DNA of 64,000 bases from Dimorphilus gyrociliatus (taxonomy: Eukaryota; Annelida; Polychaeta; Dinophilidae), in NCBI GenBank assembly GCA_904063045.1, contig CAJFCJ010000004.1, forward strand, positions 609,498 to 673,497. The letters are read 5' to 3'. Position 1 is the stretch's first letter; every line of letters starts with the position of its first letter. The notes beneath the pieces are model-generated. The model did no database searches. It worked only from the letters and a program-made list of their open reading frames with translations, and was not told the DNA's origin. Below, in pieces: positions 37,973 through 50,507 of this stretch. The position numbers and the translations under genes are program-made.

Positions 37973-39286
37973 ATGTCTATCAAAAATATTATTATAAACT
38001 TTATATGTATTGTTATGGCTTTGAACATACCCTTAATCTATGGTGACGCCGAAGGATTATCAGACTTTGTATCATTTACTAACAAAGGACCAAATGATGT
38101 GATTTTCATCATGGATAGATCAACGAGTGTTGAAAATACACTTTTTTATAGAAATAATAGAAGATTAACGGAAACGTTAATAAAAAATTTTATGCCGGTT
38201 GGTAATTTATCTAGAATAGCAGCTGTAACTTTTGGAAAAGATGCTACAAACGATTTTGACTATATATCGCCGGCGAATAATATTCAAAGGCCTACCAAAT
38301 GCGAATTGCAAGACGATTTTAACAAAATACTCTTCAAATCGGAAGATCATTTTGCCAAAGGTTTCAATATTTCTGGGGCATTAAGTCTGGCTTCAGACGC
38401 TTTGAAAGAAGGCCGACAGAACAGGTTTAACGTAACCCAGCTAATAGTACTCATGTCTGATGGCGATTATAATAAGGAACAAGATCCAAAAACAATTATT
38501 GAGCAGTTAGAAAATGATAATGTATATGTGTTCGTTGTTGGAATTGGTTGGTGGTTAGAAGTGGGCAATATGAGAACATTAGCTACTAAAGATGAGTATT
38601 ATGGCGATATTGACCAATGGATGGATTTTTCAGAATCGAATAACAGTTTTACGTATTTTAAAAGTAAGTGAATAATTGACATTTTAAACGATGCGTCATA
38701 TGTTTTCAATTGGTCACTTCTCATCTCTCTCTCTCTCTCTCTTTCTTTCTTTCATTTTCTCTACTTTTAGAGGTTACTCATTAAAAAAAGGAGTGAGGAT
38801 ATTAGAAAACAGAAAATAAGATCACCTTAATCTTACGTTTTTAGTTAATAATCAACAATCCCCTAAATACTGCTATTTCAATATAACTAATTAATAATAG
38901 AGCAGTTGATAGAACTTGATAGAAGAAAAAAAAAATCACTCAAACTCGATTTTTAAGTTAATAATCAATAATCCCTAAATATTACTATTTCTATATAATT
39001 AATCAATGAAAAAGTGTTTAGTAACTTAAGAGAAGAAAAAAAAATCAATATCGAACAAATTTTTAACATAAAAACGTTGTTTACGTTACAATTCCATTCA
39101 AAATATATGACTTTCCTACACTAAACTATTTCAAGCTTTCTATTTGTGATCTGGAATTTTAGTAAATAACTTAACAAAAAAAAACATTTTGATACAAGAT
39201 GACTAACAAACAAATAGTGTACTTTTTTTTTATTGTACTAGCTCTATTCACATTAATATCCTCTTCTCGTAAAAGAAAACCTATAT

Positions 39287-39333
<47 letters not shown>

Positions 39334-42001
39334 ATAAATACAGATTATATTAGATATCTAAACGATGTTTTAAACAAACATTCGAAACAAGAATATAAAA
39401 AAAATTAAATTCTATAGACAAAATTAACGCTTTAATATAATATTTATATTAATTGTACATATATATATAATGATAAGATATATATATATATTTATAAGTA
39501 AATCTCTAAATAGACTTTAAGTTTCTTCTAACCCGGCCCCGTCTCACCTCCTCTCCGATCTCTCTCTCTCTCTCTCTCACACACACACTCTCTTATGCTA
39601 TTCAACATGTTTCTTGCTCTATTTGTATTTTTATTGATATTCTCCATACTATAAAGATTTTGAAGATAAATATTAGAGCTTTGGGAAAAAAATTTTTGGA
39701 AAACAACTTCAGCATTTTTTCAAAATAATACAATCTATTAAATATTAATTTAACAAAATAGGCCTAAAGGGTGTGGAATGTCGATATATGACTAATTTTG
39801 TGGTCAATGATTACGTACCCTTACAAGGGGTATTAATAATCAATATTTATAGCCTATAGATATTTTTCTATCATTTTCTATAGTAAGATATGTCGCAATA
39901 TTTTGTATTTTCTCTTCATATTACAGATACTCCAACAATTTATCAACCTTTTATAACAAATTCTCAACTAGAATGCAATCTTTTGAAGTCGCAGACAGTA
40001 AATATATCAGAAAAAATTCAAAGTAAGTATGACCTAATTAATTTATTTATAATCACTCATATTATATATCTATATATATTTATATAATGTAAACAAAACA
40101 TATTTCTATGATACAGATGTACAACTGCAAAATTGTAGTCAATATTCGTGTAAAAATGGAGGAAAGTGTATGAAAACATATGATTCCGTTATTTGTGTTT
40201 GTCCATGGGGATTCGATGGTGTATTTTGTGAAACAGAGGTGAATGTCTGTCAATATGATACTTTATGCGAAAATGGAGGAATATGTTATATCCACGAAAA
40301 TGATAGAAGAAAAGGATTCCGTTGTGACTGTAAGACTGGTACTAGTGGCTACAAATGTTCAAATGTAAAAAAACCATCAACAACAAAGCAAACTGAGCCA
40401 ACAACTAAGCAAACTGAGCCAACAACATTAAAAACAACTGAAAGACGTTAGTATAGATAGTGTATACATATATAGCAGTTGAAATATCTTTTAAGGCGTT
40501 CAAATGACTTAAATTCGCAAGGTCAATAAAAGACGCCTGACTTTATAAATATGTTAAATATATATTGAATTTTTTATTATTATTTTCAGCATCTAATGGA
40601 CCAATTGTAACTGAGAAAACAACTGTTAAAGATTTTCCATACGGTCCAGTTATAGGATCTCTGTGCGGAGCGCTTTTATTGCTCTTAATTATTGGCTTAA
40701 TTGTAATCTTTATTGTCATTCGGCGCCGAAGGGTAAAGAGTGGTGATGATAAGCCTATAATTATTAAAAAAGAAATGATGACTGGAACTGACGCAATAGA
40801 AAATGGATTATATTCCAATAACAAAGTACCGGATAAAGAGTAAGTTCTCTCTAAAGCTTCCATTTTCTCCCTCTCCCTCTTTCGCTCACTCTTTTTCTCT
40901 TTAATTAGTATATTTATGAATATTTATATGATTTCATTAGGGATCCAACCGTTCCACCTATGAGACAGGATAGTAATTTAGATGAAAACGTCTACGAATC
41001 CTTGGAAACTGTGCATACAGTTTCAGAGGCAGTTTATGAGTACGATGTAAGTATATACGTTTATCTGTAATCATCTTCTGTATATTAAATCTCAACGTAA
41101 TATTTTCACAATAATACGGTTAGTTCAATAGAGATAAAAATGTTGAGATGGAATCAAAATCTTAGGGGGGTCCGGGTAAAGGGTTAATGTAGGAATGGAA
41201 AAGATCCTTTGGTTTATTTTGGTACGCCTAAAAACAACTTGAAGCAAGTCTGTTTTTATTTGTAGATTTAGCCTGCTTTTTTTTTCTCTTTTACGCCTTT
41301 TGAACCTCAAAGAAAAAGAGCAACAAGAAGAAAAAATAGGGAGAAAGAGAAAAAAAGGGAAATTTAATCTTTTCCCACCATATTATACTGTATATATAAC
41401 TTCAAGATTTATATTCAGTGTAAATAAAAATTTATTATACGGAATAAAACATTTAATAGGAGAAACTACAGAATCTTTGGCAATTAATAATTTTAGTTGA
41501 AACAGATGTAGTTAATAGTCGATAGTAGGATAATTATTCTCTCTTTTATTCTGTTAACTTATGATAATGAATGTCGTTCATAACATATTTCTTTTTTTTA
41601 TAAAGGTAATGTACGCTTGCATGAAGAATTGGCAAAGTTATATTGATAAACTAAGCGAACATGGAAAAATTAAGAAAGCAGCTCTAATTAAGAAAGATTT
41701 TACTAAGCAGGCAACATCAAAGAACTTTTTAATAAGCATCTCCGAAATTTATCAACTGATTGATTTAGTCGAAAATTCGTACGATGAAGAAGCAATTACA
41801 ATTCAGGGATGCGAATATAAATTAAATAAAGGGTTTAATAATTTTATTACGGGATTAGCTACTGATCAGCTAACTTCGTTTGCGATTGCTCAAACGAAAT
41901 TCTTCATTGTTATTGCTATCGCAAAATATCCTGATCAAGAAAAGAATGATCTTAAAGAGGTTGAATGGATTTACAATCATGTTCTAGAAGAAGGCTTCTA
42001 A
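37973..42001 (+). CDS. Transmembrane VWA-EGF-EGF protein with cytoplasmic profilin-like domain, 622 aa
   Basis: Six exons: 37973-38663, 39927-40022, 40117-40446, 40590-40839, 40941-41046 and 41606-42001; all junction phases agree. Signal peptide about 1-24. VWA domain about 38-225 with MIDAS DRSTS and LMSDGD. Two EGF repeats (about 268-344), a threonine-rich stalk with TKQTEPT repeats, and a span at about 393-416 followed by RRRR. The tail has YSNN, ENVYESL and AVYEYD tyrosine motifs. The last exon is a profilin-like domain (about 496-622): NWQSYIDKL at its start, ATSKNFLISISEIYQLIDL (compare profilin WATSxGF...), and IYNHVLEEGF at its end. N-terminal Trp/Tyr and terminal aromatic polyproline-binding residues are kept; the Trp before ATS is Gln and the GKxGxxG actin-side loop is absent. 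The outer exons are phase 1, typical of shuffled modules. The last junction (GAT|GTAAGT ... TATAAAG|GTA) is phase 0. The alternative is a separate profilin gene starting at ATG 41609 or 41621. Confidence 0.75.
39289..39331. repeat. (TA)n microsatellite in intron 1
   Basis: About 21 TA units inside the first intron of the VWA-EGF gene. Confidence 0.95.
39560..39590. repeat. (TC)n(AC)n compound microsatellite
   Basis: TC units run into AC units in the same intron. Confidence 0.9.
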
Positions 42002-43452
42002 AAGATAACTAATTGAGATTGACATAATTTGTATAACCATTCAATTATTTTTCTTAAAGCTATTAAATGGCACCGATAAATTTTTATATTGTAAGAAAAT
42101 GAAAGAAACGTGAATATTACAATATTCGACATTTTCTACTTAAAACATTAGATCACTCTGTCTAAATAAGATAAAGCTCAAAGCTGAATATATTTGATAT
42201 ACTTCTATTCCCAATAGCTGCCTTCCTATTTTTATTTATTTTTTTTATTTTCCCGTATACTTAAAGATAAAATTAAATGTTATCTATCATATTTATACAT
42301 TTTGAATATTCATTCTATTATTTTGTTATTTGTTGATTTTGTTTTCTTTCTATCAGGAGGTGCTGATTATTTTACCAAACCAAATAAAAATACACTTGTT
42401 ACTGTTTTGTATTCCTATTGTTTACATTATTGTTTTTTTTATAGCTTTTGTTGTTCTTATTCTAGAATACTATACTAAAATAAATAAACAGATAAAACAC
42501 GAAATATTAATTCGTTATTCCTTTTAAATATTCTATAGTACTGCAAGTTTACTAAAAAGTCTTTACTCTTGCCTTCTTTCTTTTAAATAGAATTTTGACT
42601 ATCGAAAATGACCCTTTGTAAATTATAAATAATCTATTGTTACCAACGTGACTTGATTATCAAACGAGACTTGGAAAGAAGAGTAGAGAGTGTGTAGTGT
42701 GTGTGAGAAAGAGAGAGAGAAAACAATTTAAAGACTAGTTGAATTTAAAAAAAATAAACAAACTTTCTAAATGAATGATATAATAAAAATATATTAAAAT
42801 AAATACTAAAAGGCTAAACAATGGACTAATTAAGTCTATACTTTATATTATCTCCATAGTCAGTTACTTAAAAAATCAGAAAGAAATCCTTGTTCTTTAT
42901 AGTGCATATAACTAGTAATTGGAGAGAGAGAGAGAGAGGGGGAGAGCGAAAGAAAGATATTAATAGTTATAAAAAGGATACTATCTAAATATCGAAATAC
43001 GCTTATTCTACTTCAATATTTACCACTGAAAAGGAATTATAGAAATGTATAAGAGCATGAAAATAAGCTTATATGTAGTTTGCAAAGTTTTGATACGATA
43101 CAGCAAAGAACACTTGTTGCAGACATATGCGTTATTTAAATACAAAAATAATTCTATAGTATAATAGAGCAAGAACAAATAAATTCAGCACCGACGCAGA
43201 ACTGCCTTTTTACCATAGGCGGCACTGCAATAAAGAAAAAGAAACGCTTCGTAGTCTCTCTCAGCCATGGACTGTTGGAGAGCAATGAAACATTGTAATT
43301 TTATTTTTTCTATATAATTTTATTTTCTCGAATAAACTTAAAGAAAACAGGAGCAACATTAATAGATAGAAAAAGAGGGAAAGACAGTGAATGAATGATA
43401 GAAACGGATAAAAAAGTAAATAAGTTAAGATAAAATAAGGAAAAGAGAGAAA
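42002..43452. other. Intergenic region with a possible extra exon at 42357-42527
   Basis: A good acceptor (TTTTCTTTCTATCAG, ending at 42356) precedes 56 open codons with a hydrophobic span and basic end (LLLFCIPIVYIIVFFIAFVV, then KINKQIKHEI), stop at 42525-42527. It is phase 0, so it could be spliced to the tyrosine-rich tail exon in place of the profilin exon. The composition is very AT-rich and it may be chance. The rest holds GA repeats (42920-42950) and nothing coding. Confidence 0.35.
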
Positions 43453-45235
43453 ATGTCGGAATATGAAGATTACTATTCTATGGACAATTATTCTTATTAT
43501 GATATTTATATCGATAACTTCCCCGAACCTGAAGTTGATACTGAACAGTTGATAACTCTTTGGATATCAAATAATTTAACACCTATTTTATTCACTATTG
43601 GTATAATTGGTAATTTGGCAATTATATTTATAATGATGAAAGCCGAGGAAAGAACTACGAAAGTATGTAAATATCTTGTCATTCTAGGTAAGAAACAATT
43701 TTCTCTTTTTGCATCATATATTAATTAATTTATATCTCTTTTGCGTCTCCATTCCCCTATCCTCCTCCTCTTCTTCTGCATACTCTCCAGGTGTTCTTGA
43801 TATTATTGCTCTTATATTCCAATGTGTTTTTCCTTGGATTCATCATTATTGGGGCCTTCAAATAATAAACCTACTTAGCAGCAGATCGGATGCTTCTTGC
43901 AAAGTTTATATATTTATAAACGGATTAGTTCGTCATCTACCGTCGTTCTATACAGCCGCCTCAGTATCAGAGATACTATGGGTTGTACGTAAACCTGTAA
44001 GGAATATGAAACTAACATCGGAAAGAATTATGAACGTAGGCCTGTTTTTATTAACGGTTTGCTAAAGAATATTGAATTTTCTGTATTATTATCAATCGAA
44101 TATTAGAACGTAAACCAAGTAACGATAGGCTAATGGCACGTAAATTTACGTAAGATGACGTAATAGATAACTTAAATTAAAAAGTATACTACTACTCTAT
44201 ATGCTCTTCTTCTTTCAGCCCACAGACTATTTAACTTTATATAATACCTATTGAATTTAGAATTTTACTCTGAACATGCAAACTATTCCATTTTAGGTTT
44301 TTTTCTATATAATTGAATTTAAATTGGTTCAGTTGATAACCTATTAATAATTTATTGAAAAACTTACTCGACTTTGTTGTTTGATATTTAAATTACTTAG
44401 TCACAGCGGTTTTATTAAGAAATTCCTTAAGGGGACCTATCCTTTTTTTTTCACTTTACCCTTCCTCACCTCTTCCCTCTCTCCGTCAAACACAAGCACA
44501 AAGCATAACGCCATCTATAAGCTAAGTTGTTTTTTCATAAATTCGATATTCTTTAAAACTGATATGTATATTTGTGAACGGACATTGTTTTTGGACATTT
44601 GCCTTACATTCAACTCATATTAATGTTGGAGGGGAAGATAAGACGATTGTTTATTGTACCTTCACAGAAGTTGGAGGTAGAGATTTTCAAAGCGTTAGAA
44701 GACCTTTTCAAATTGTCATTTGGCCTCTTTTAAATCTAAGTGCAGAATCTGTTTTGTCGTACGTTATCCTTCTAGTAAGTGCTATAAAATACGCAAGAGC
44801 AAGTCCGGAGAGGAATAATGTCTCTAAATACGTAATAGATGCCAAAGCATTTTTAAGCTTGAATCGTTTAGCTATAAGCTTAGGTTTGTAAATTATCTTA
44901 AAACTATCGTTTCCTTTAATGTATTAATCTTTTTCTTTTTCCTCTCCTCAGCTATATTCCACGTGATCTTAAACATACCCCAAACTATTTATATTATATT
45001 CGATCTAATAAGGGAACGCTATTTGAAACTTTCATCAATTGAAATGAAATTGGCGTTAATTTCAACCATCTGTGATACTTTATTAAAGATTAGCAGAAGT
45101 TGTAAATTCCTTGTCTACTTTTTCAGCTGGTCCTATTTTAGATCAACTATAAAAAATATTGCTTTAACATTGTGTAGAAAGATAACATTTAAACGAAAGC
45201 GAAATTCAACAGTTTCATTTCTAAGAAGATCATAA
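43453..45235 (+). CDS. Rhodopsin-class GPCR, peptide-receptor-like, one junction unresolved
   Basis: Seven-span receptor. Exon 1 is 43453-43687 and exon 2 starts at 43791 (phase 1). A third exon ends at 44883 and the last is 44952-45235 (phase 1). The N-terminus is acidic and tyrosine-rich (EYEDYYSMDNYSYYDIY), as in tyrosine-sulfated receptors. TM1 GIIGNL, TM2 VLDIIAL, TM3 with SCKVYIFING and, in place of E/DRY, EIL before WVVRKP. TM5 PLLNLSAESVLSYVILL, TM6-7 with IPQTIYIIFDL and CKFLVYFFSWSYFRS (relaxed NPxxY region). The problem is TM4: exon 2 reads to NVGLFLLTVC and stops at 44063, and the following exon (frame VNGHCFWTFALHSTH at 44574) has an in-frame stop at 44538 and no AG between that stop and 44620. 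A missed mini-exon, a non-canonical intron, a sequence error or a pseudogene are all possible. Confidence 0.6.
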
Positions 45236-45749
45236 GTAATGAAAGTTCATCAAAGAAAATTCAATTATTAAAGAAATGTTTAATTTATCATTTGTAATTG
45301 CTTTTGGGTAATATTTTCAAATCTTATTCAAGTGATGTTTTACCCATTGATATTTCATGTAATCGTTGAATATGATACTGTCTATTTTGTAATGTTTCGT
45401 AATGTTGGTGGAAAGAATTAAGAAGATTTATTATACTAAATATATTTATTCGATTAATTTATTTCTTACTTTTATCATAATTATTTGCTCTTGATATAAA
45501 GCTTCCATAAAACTGGAGAGATTATATAGTAGCTTCGTGTATAATTTTGCCTTTTGACAATTGATACAGATAACATCAATTTAAGACTAATGATATCATT
45601 TTGGCTATCTGCCAAAGATATCTTGTGGAAGTTTCTACAAAGTTTATTAAGATGAATTACATTCGTTTTAGTGTTGGAAGCTTCTTTTTGGGTTTTTTCA
45701 ACAATATTTTCGATTATATAATACTAAAAGCCGTAAGATTTCAACCGTT
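45236..45749. other. Intergenic, nothing recognised
   Basis: AT-rich sequence between the GPCR and the tRNA. ATTAAA near 45267 may serve as the GPCR polyadenylation signal. Confidence 0.5.
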
Positions 45750-45821
45750 GGGGGTATAGCTCAGTGGCAGAGCATTCGACTGCAGATCGAGAGGTCCCCG
45801 GTTCAAATCCGGGTGCCCCCT
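45750..45821 (+). tRNA. tRNA-Cys (anticodon GCA)
   Basis: A 72-nt cloverleaf. The acceptor GGGGGTA pairs with TGCCCCC; D arm GCTC-AGTGGCA-GAGC; anticodon arm TTCGA-CTGCAGA-TCGAG with GCA in the loop; T arm CCCGG-TTCAAAT-CCGGG; discriminator T. Internal A box TAGCTCAGTGG and B box GGTTCAAATCC are present. There is no intron. A T8 run at 45831-45838 is the pol III terminator. Confidence 0.98.
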
Positions 45822-45830
45822 TGGATTATA

Positions 45831-45838
45831 TTTTTTTT
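45831..45838 (+). terminator. Pol III terminator of tRNA-Cys
   Basis: Run of eight T residues 9 bp after the tRNA 3' end. Confidence 0.8.
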
Positions 45839-47177
45839 CAGTAGTTTAAGAAAAATAGCCAGTTAATGGCTTTTTCAATACCCCTGGGAGAACTTATTTT
45901 TCGTTAATAAGATAAGGAAATAGATAATATATTTTCAGTCTGTTAGTCATCGAACGACATTCTATTTAAGGCGGAAACGTTGTCTGTACTTATAGGCGTA
46001 CCTGAAATCTAAAATTAAACTATTATATTGTAGAATTTCTCTTTAATAAGTTGTTTGTTAAGATTCAAATAAAGATAGCTAGTTATTATAGTCAAAGCAA
46101 TACTTGACTACTTTTATAAGTATTAGTATTTCAACAAAATATTTCCCAATTTTTTCCTAGTCGACTCCAGATTACAGAACCAGATTTAGAAGATCGATAA
46201 TTACCGTATAGGGATTAATAAGTATCTGACGAATTCTCATATTTATCAAGTAAAATTTCTGCATACTATTAAGCTTAGGTTGGATTGTTAGAAGCAAGAG
46301 CTCCCTTTTTTTTAGATACTTTGGAGGTTTTTATGTAATACTGTTTGTTTAATGATCTATATATTGCGTTTCTAGGGTTATTGATTAATTAGAAAGTTAA
46401 TTCGGAAATTTTTTTCTATTTCTCTCTATTTTAAGAGAATGAGATTAAATATTCCTTTTATGCTGATTTCACTTCCTATTATCAATAATCAGTTAAAAAA
46501 AATATAACGTAATTTTGACTGAAGTGGTAAACTTTCTCTTTTTCTCTCTCTGGGTAGTAAATAATGTGACTAATAGACATATAAATATCCTTTATAGCAA
46601 ATATACTATAGAGGCCGAAAATTAGATAGCTTATTTTTGTACAACGTAGCATGAATCATAAAGATAAAATATAATTACACAATATTTGAAATTAATTGAA
46701 TAAGTTAGCGAAGAACTAACAAACCGTATTGTTTGTCAATTCCAATATTTTATCCTCTAGAAGATATTTACAAATAGCTAGCTCTATAAAAAAAACAGAA
46801 AATTATTAATAATATAATTGTTGTAGCAATGTTTCATTTGAATCTGCTATAAATTGATCCGATACAGACATATAGATCAAAAGTATAATTTAATAGTGTC
46901 TCCTTTTTTAGGAGTATAGAGGAAAGAAATGGGGATGATAAAAAATTAATAACCTCTAGTAGAATCTTGAGCAGGACGTGGATGAAAATTTATTCTAGCT
47001 TTTGTTTTTAAAATAATACACGGGAAACGAAGACGTGACATAAGTCATTAAAGCATAAGGTATCTACATTCAAATTTACATTCCACAAAGACAGATTAAG
47101 TCCCATATATTTATATATTTCTCAGGAAAATATTATATTTAAGCTATTTTTCCTGCTCTAAATTCTCATCGAAATAA
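45839..47177. other. Intergenic AT-rich DNA, nothing recognised
   Basis: No ORF, RNA gene or repeat stands out. The minus-strand AATAAA near 46989 may be the SKP1 polyadenylation signal. Confidence 0.5.
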
Positions 47178-47818
47178 TTACTTCTCTTCACACCATTCGT
47201 TCTCACGTCTAACTTGTTCCTCTTCGGCCGGTGTAAAGTCATTCTTGATGTTGAAAGTCTTCCTAATTTCCTCAGGACTCTTACCTTTTATCATGTTGGC
47301 AACTGTTTTGCAGGTCACATCAAGAAGACCCTTAATATCCAAATAATTCGCAGCCAATATTAACTCAAATAGAGTACCTGAATTTAAAAGCATATATAAA
47401 GGATCTATTAGAATAAAGCATATTGAAAAATAGGACACGCAGACTTAAATAATTAACAAAGAAGTGGAAAAACGTTCTACACTTCAATCGAATTTACGAA
47501 TAAGGAAAGCAACTGTTAGATTTACATACCTTGATCTACTTTCAAAAAGTCAGCATCCCAGCTTGAAATATCGTCGGTTCTTTTCTCTTTGTTTTCATCG
47601 TCTTCTGGCGGTGGAGGATCGTCTTTATGGAATGTGCACCATTGGATAACTCGTTTTAAGATGGCAGCGTTGACGTTTGGTAATGGAACAACTTCATCGT
47701 CTTCATCGTCCATGCCTAAATCCTCCAACATGGTCTTTATTGTATTAGACTGTTTTGCTATCTCTACGTCAACCTCAAATATTTCACCATCAGAGCTGCT
47801 TAATTTTATGTTAGGCAT
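47178..47818 (-). CDS. SKP1: SKP1, SCF ubiquitin ligase adaptor, 162 aa
   Basis: Links F-box proteins to CUL1 in SCF E3 ubiquitin ligases. Exons 47818-47530 (289 bp) and 47377-47178 (200 bp); GAT CAA G|GTATGT joins ATTCAG|GT ACT to give [18 protein letters not shown]. The POZ/BTB-like fold comes first ([42 protein letters not shown]). The F-box-binding helices follow ([36 protein letters not shown], ending ENEWCEEK). The length matches the usual 163 residues. The acidic insertion [14 protein letters not shown] is typical. No oddity seen. Intron 152 bp. Confidence 0.97.
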
Positions 47819-49955
47819 ACTGGCTTTTTAGTATTTCAACAGAAAGACAAATAAAGAATATAAATTTCCTTGAATATCTTGTTAGGAGATTCAATTGAGC
47901 ACGATATCACACCAGTCAAGACCTATTTTAAAATTGAAATGTCGGGTTGGGTAGGACTAAATTTGCCATGGTTAGTGCTACCAGTACTGTTATGTTCTTC
48001 CCACACGAAAGAAAAATTATATTTAAGTAATAAAACCGCTCTTTTACACATTTTAGCTTTAAATTTAATCAAATTATTTAGTTTTGTCTTCGATATTTTA
48101 TTCAATTTTGCAGATAAAGTTAAAAATATATCCTACTGTTAACGACATTGACTAAAAATAAACAATTTCAAAAAATTAAAGATAACTATTATGCATAGAT
48201 TTAAAAAAGTAATGAAAATTTCTATCTTTAGCACTGCAGTAAACTGCATATTTTTGGTTGCAATTCATAGATGGAATTTAGAACTAACCGGATATGAGAG
48301 TTTCCTTAACAACTGTTGTTAAAAGAGACGAATTTCATAATAAAATAATAAAATTATGTAGCTTAAATGTATCATTTAATTACTAATAAAAAAACATTAT
48401 AATCCTGTGACTCAAATTAGAAAACTTCAAGTCTTCTAAAAAGTCACATTTTTCCAACTTTTTAATATATTCTAATATTTTATCTGGTTAAACAGTACAA
48501 TCTCTACTATTTCGAATGGCTCTTTACAATTCGTAGGTTTATATTGGGGAGAATAAAAGTTCCTAGATGCAATATTATTAAATTTTGATCTCAAAAAGAA
48601 ATTCGACACATTTTCTTTAACATAAATTTTACTGTTTTATTATAGATTTAATTAACAAACAAAATATAAATAAATATATGTAACAAATTTTAATTGGTAA
48701 ACAACACATCATAAATATTTTCGGACATGATTTGTAAACTCTTAGAGAGTAGTTGCTAAGATAATATTATGACCATATAAAAGTTTGGAACTATAAAACA
48801 AGAAGATTCTAAAAGTTACCAAAGACAATGGAACGTTTGTAGACTGGTATATTTAAGATACTTAAACTGACTTTAAACTTTTAATATAACAGATTTCTCA
48901 TCAAAAGTGTAAAACATAAGATGAGGTAAAGACAAAGTATGTTAAAGCTCCTAATATCTTAAAGAATAAGAGATCATAAATAAATTTGAAAATAACAGTA
49001 CTAATGAAAAAGAGAAGAGAAAGTAGGAGTATCAGCCATAAAAGGGATTCTAAAATATACACAAATGTACATTTTAAATTGTTATTACTCATATAGAAAA
49101 TAAATGAGAATATAATAGCAGCATTGATAATACTATCTTCTCCCCACTACAGTTTATAAATTTCTCTTTTTAAGAGCTATAGGAAATTTGAAACAAGATT
49201 TTGATATCATTTTCCCATAAAATGATAATTAATTTGTACTCGAACTATTTCAATTTAAGAATTTAGCTGGTTACTGAATTACAAAGTAATAAATTATGCC
49301 TTTTAGCTGGAATTAATGATCCAGGCTGTTGACTTTTAAGAGTACTTGAACTTGTACTTGAAAGATTTCAGCTTCATCTTAAAATCTGGACACTGACTAA
49401 ATAGTTTATTTGATAGCTTGAAAGTTTGATTAAGTGAGTCTTGCCACCAACTTCATCATGTTTATATAGTATCTATAATTTTGAGAATGCTCTTTAAATG
49501 TTATACTAAGCAAAGTACTAAAATATATAAAACAAGATTGAGGATGTGAAACTAATTTTATGCTTAAATTGGAAAAGTTTCCCATAATTATAATGTCTTT
49601 CTTAGCGCGGGACACTGATTATTTTAATTATCTAGTAATTCATCAATTTCCATCGTAACAAGTCACTTCTCTTTCCAAATTTATTCAAATTAAGAGCATT
49701 GAGAGCTGTTTATTACTCAAGATTATTCATGTAATTATAAAGCGTTATAAGGGGAATCTTTCTCTGTCTTATTATCTATCATTGCACAGGAGAACCAATA
49801 TACTTAAATACTCTAATATTTGAGTTTTAATATTTTTGGCCTACACTCTCGAGTCACGTGCAATGAGGAATCGAGCTCCGCTTTTAAATTACTGTATATA
49901 AATTTATGTGGAGCCGGATATCGACTTTTTCCATGACAACACATAAATCTTCAAG
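47819..49955. other. Intergenic region between divergent SKP1 and EFCAB10
   Basis: AT-rich; the ORFs at 47870-48142 and its antisense have no recognisable content. GTCACGTGCA at 49855-49864, then GAGCTCCGC, mark the likely EFCAB10 promoter. Confidence 0.5.
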
Positions 49956-50507
49956 ATGTCCGTAGGAACATGTCCCAGAGAAGAACAGTCAAGAGGTTTC
50001 TTAGAAGAACATCGAATTCCCGAATTGTTCAATAACCTGACATCGCAACTGATCTTTCATAGACCAGATGATCCTCGTGATTTTATGATACAAACATTAG
50101 AGTCTCTCAAGCAAGCAAGAACCACTGGAATTGATCATCCTTGTCTGTTCGACGATTCGAATATTGAAAGTGTATTTGGGATGCTGGACCCAAATACTAC
50201 TGGCTACATTCGTCTAGCACAATATAAAGCAGGTACAAAGAGAACCAACTTTCATAAAATTTTCATGTAGAAAGAGAACTCTATAGATTTAATATCTTTG
50301 CAGGACTAATTACTTTGGGTATCAACAAATTCAATGAACATCCTCCAGGGAGTGAAATGGATCGGATATCTTTGGCAGCCTTTAAGAAAGAAGCGTGAGT
50401 TTAATTCTATTCCTGAAAGATATATACTAATAATTTTTAATTTCTCCCTCCAAAAATATAGGAAAATAGGCCTATCGAAATGCTCATCAACTTTTAAACA
50501 ATCATAA
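49956..50507 (+). CDS. EFCAB10: EF-hand calcium-binding domain protein 10, 137 aa
   Basis: Exons 49956-50232, 50304-50394 and 50462-50507, joined in phases 1 and 2. The N-terminal half is an RIIa-type dimerisation/docking domain (FLEEHRIPELFNNLTSQLIF, RPDDPRDFMIQTLESLKQ). An EF-hand-like segment follows (CLFDDSNIESVFGMLDPNTTGYIRLAQYKAGLITLGI). This layout and the wording CLFDD.N..SVF.MLDP match EFCAB10, associated in animals with ciliary and sperm axonemes. The loop DPNTTGYIRLAQ is a reasonable calcium loop. The last exon adds KIGLSKCSSTFKQS. If the donor GC|GTGAGT is not used, translation ends at TGA right after KKEA; I prefer the spliced form because the donor is canonical and the added tail is protein-like. 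Confidence 0.85.

Noticed and set aside
39199-39408. ORF with signal-peptide-like start in intron 1 of the VWA gene
   Set aside because: It runs through the (TA)n microsatellite (IYIYIY); not a plausible protein.
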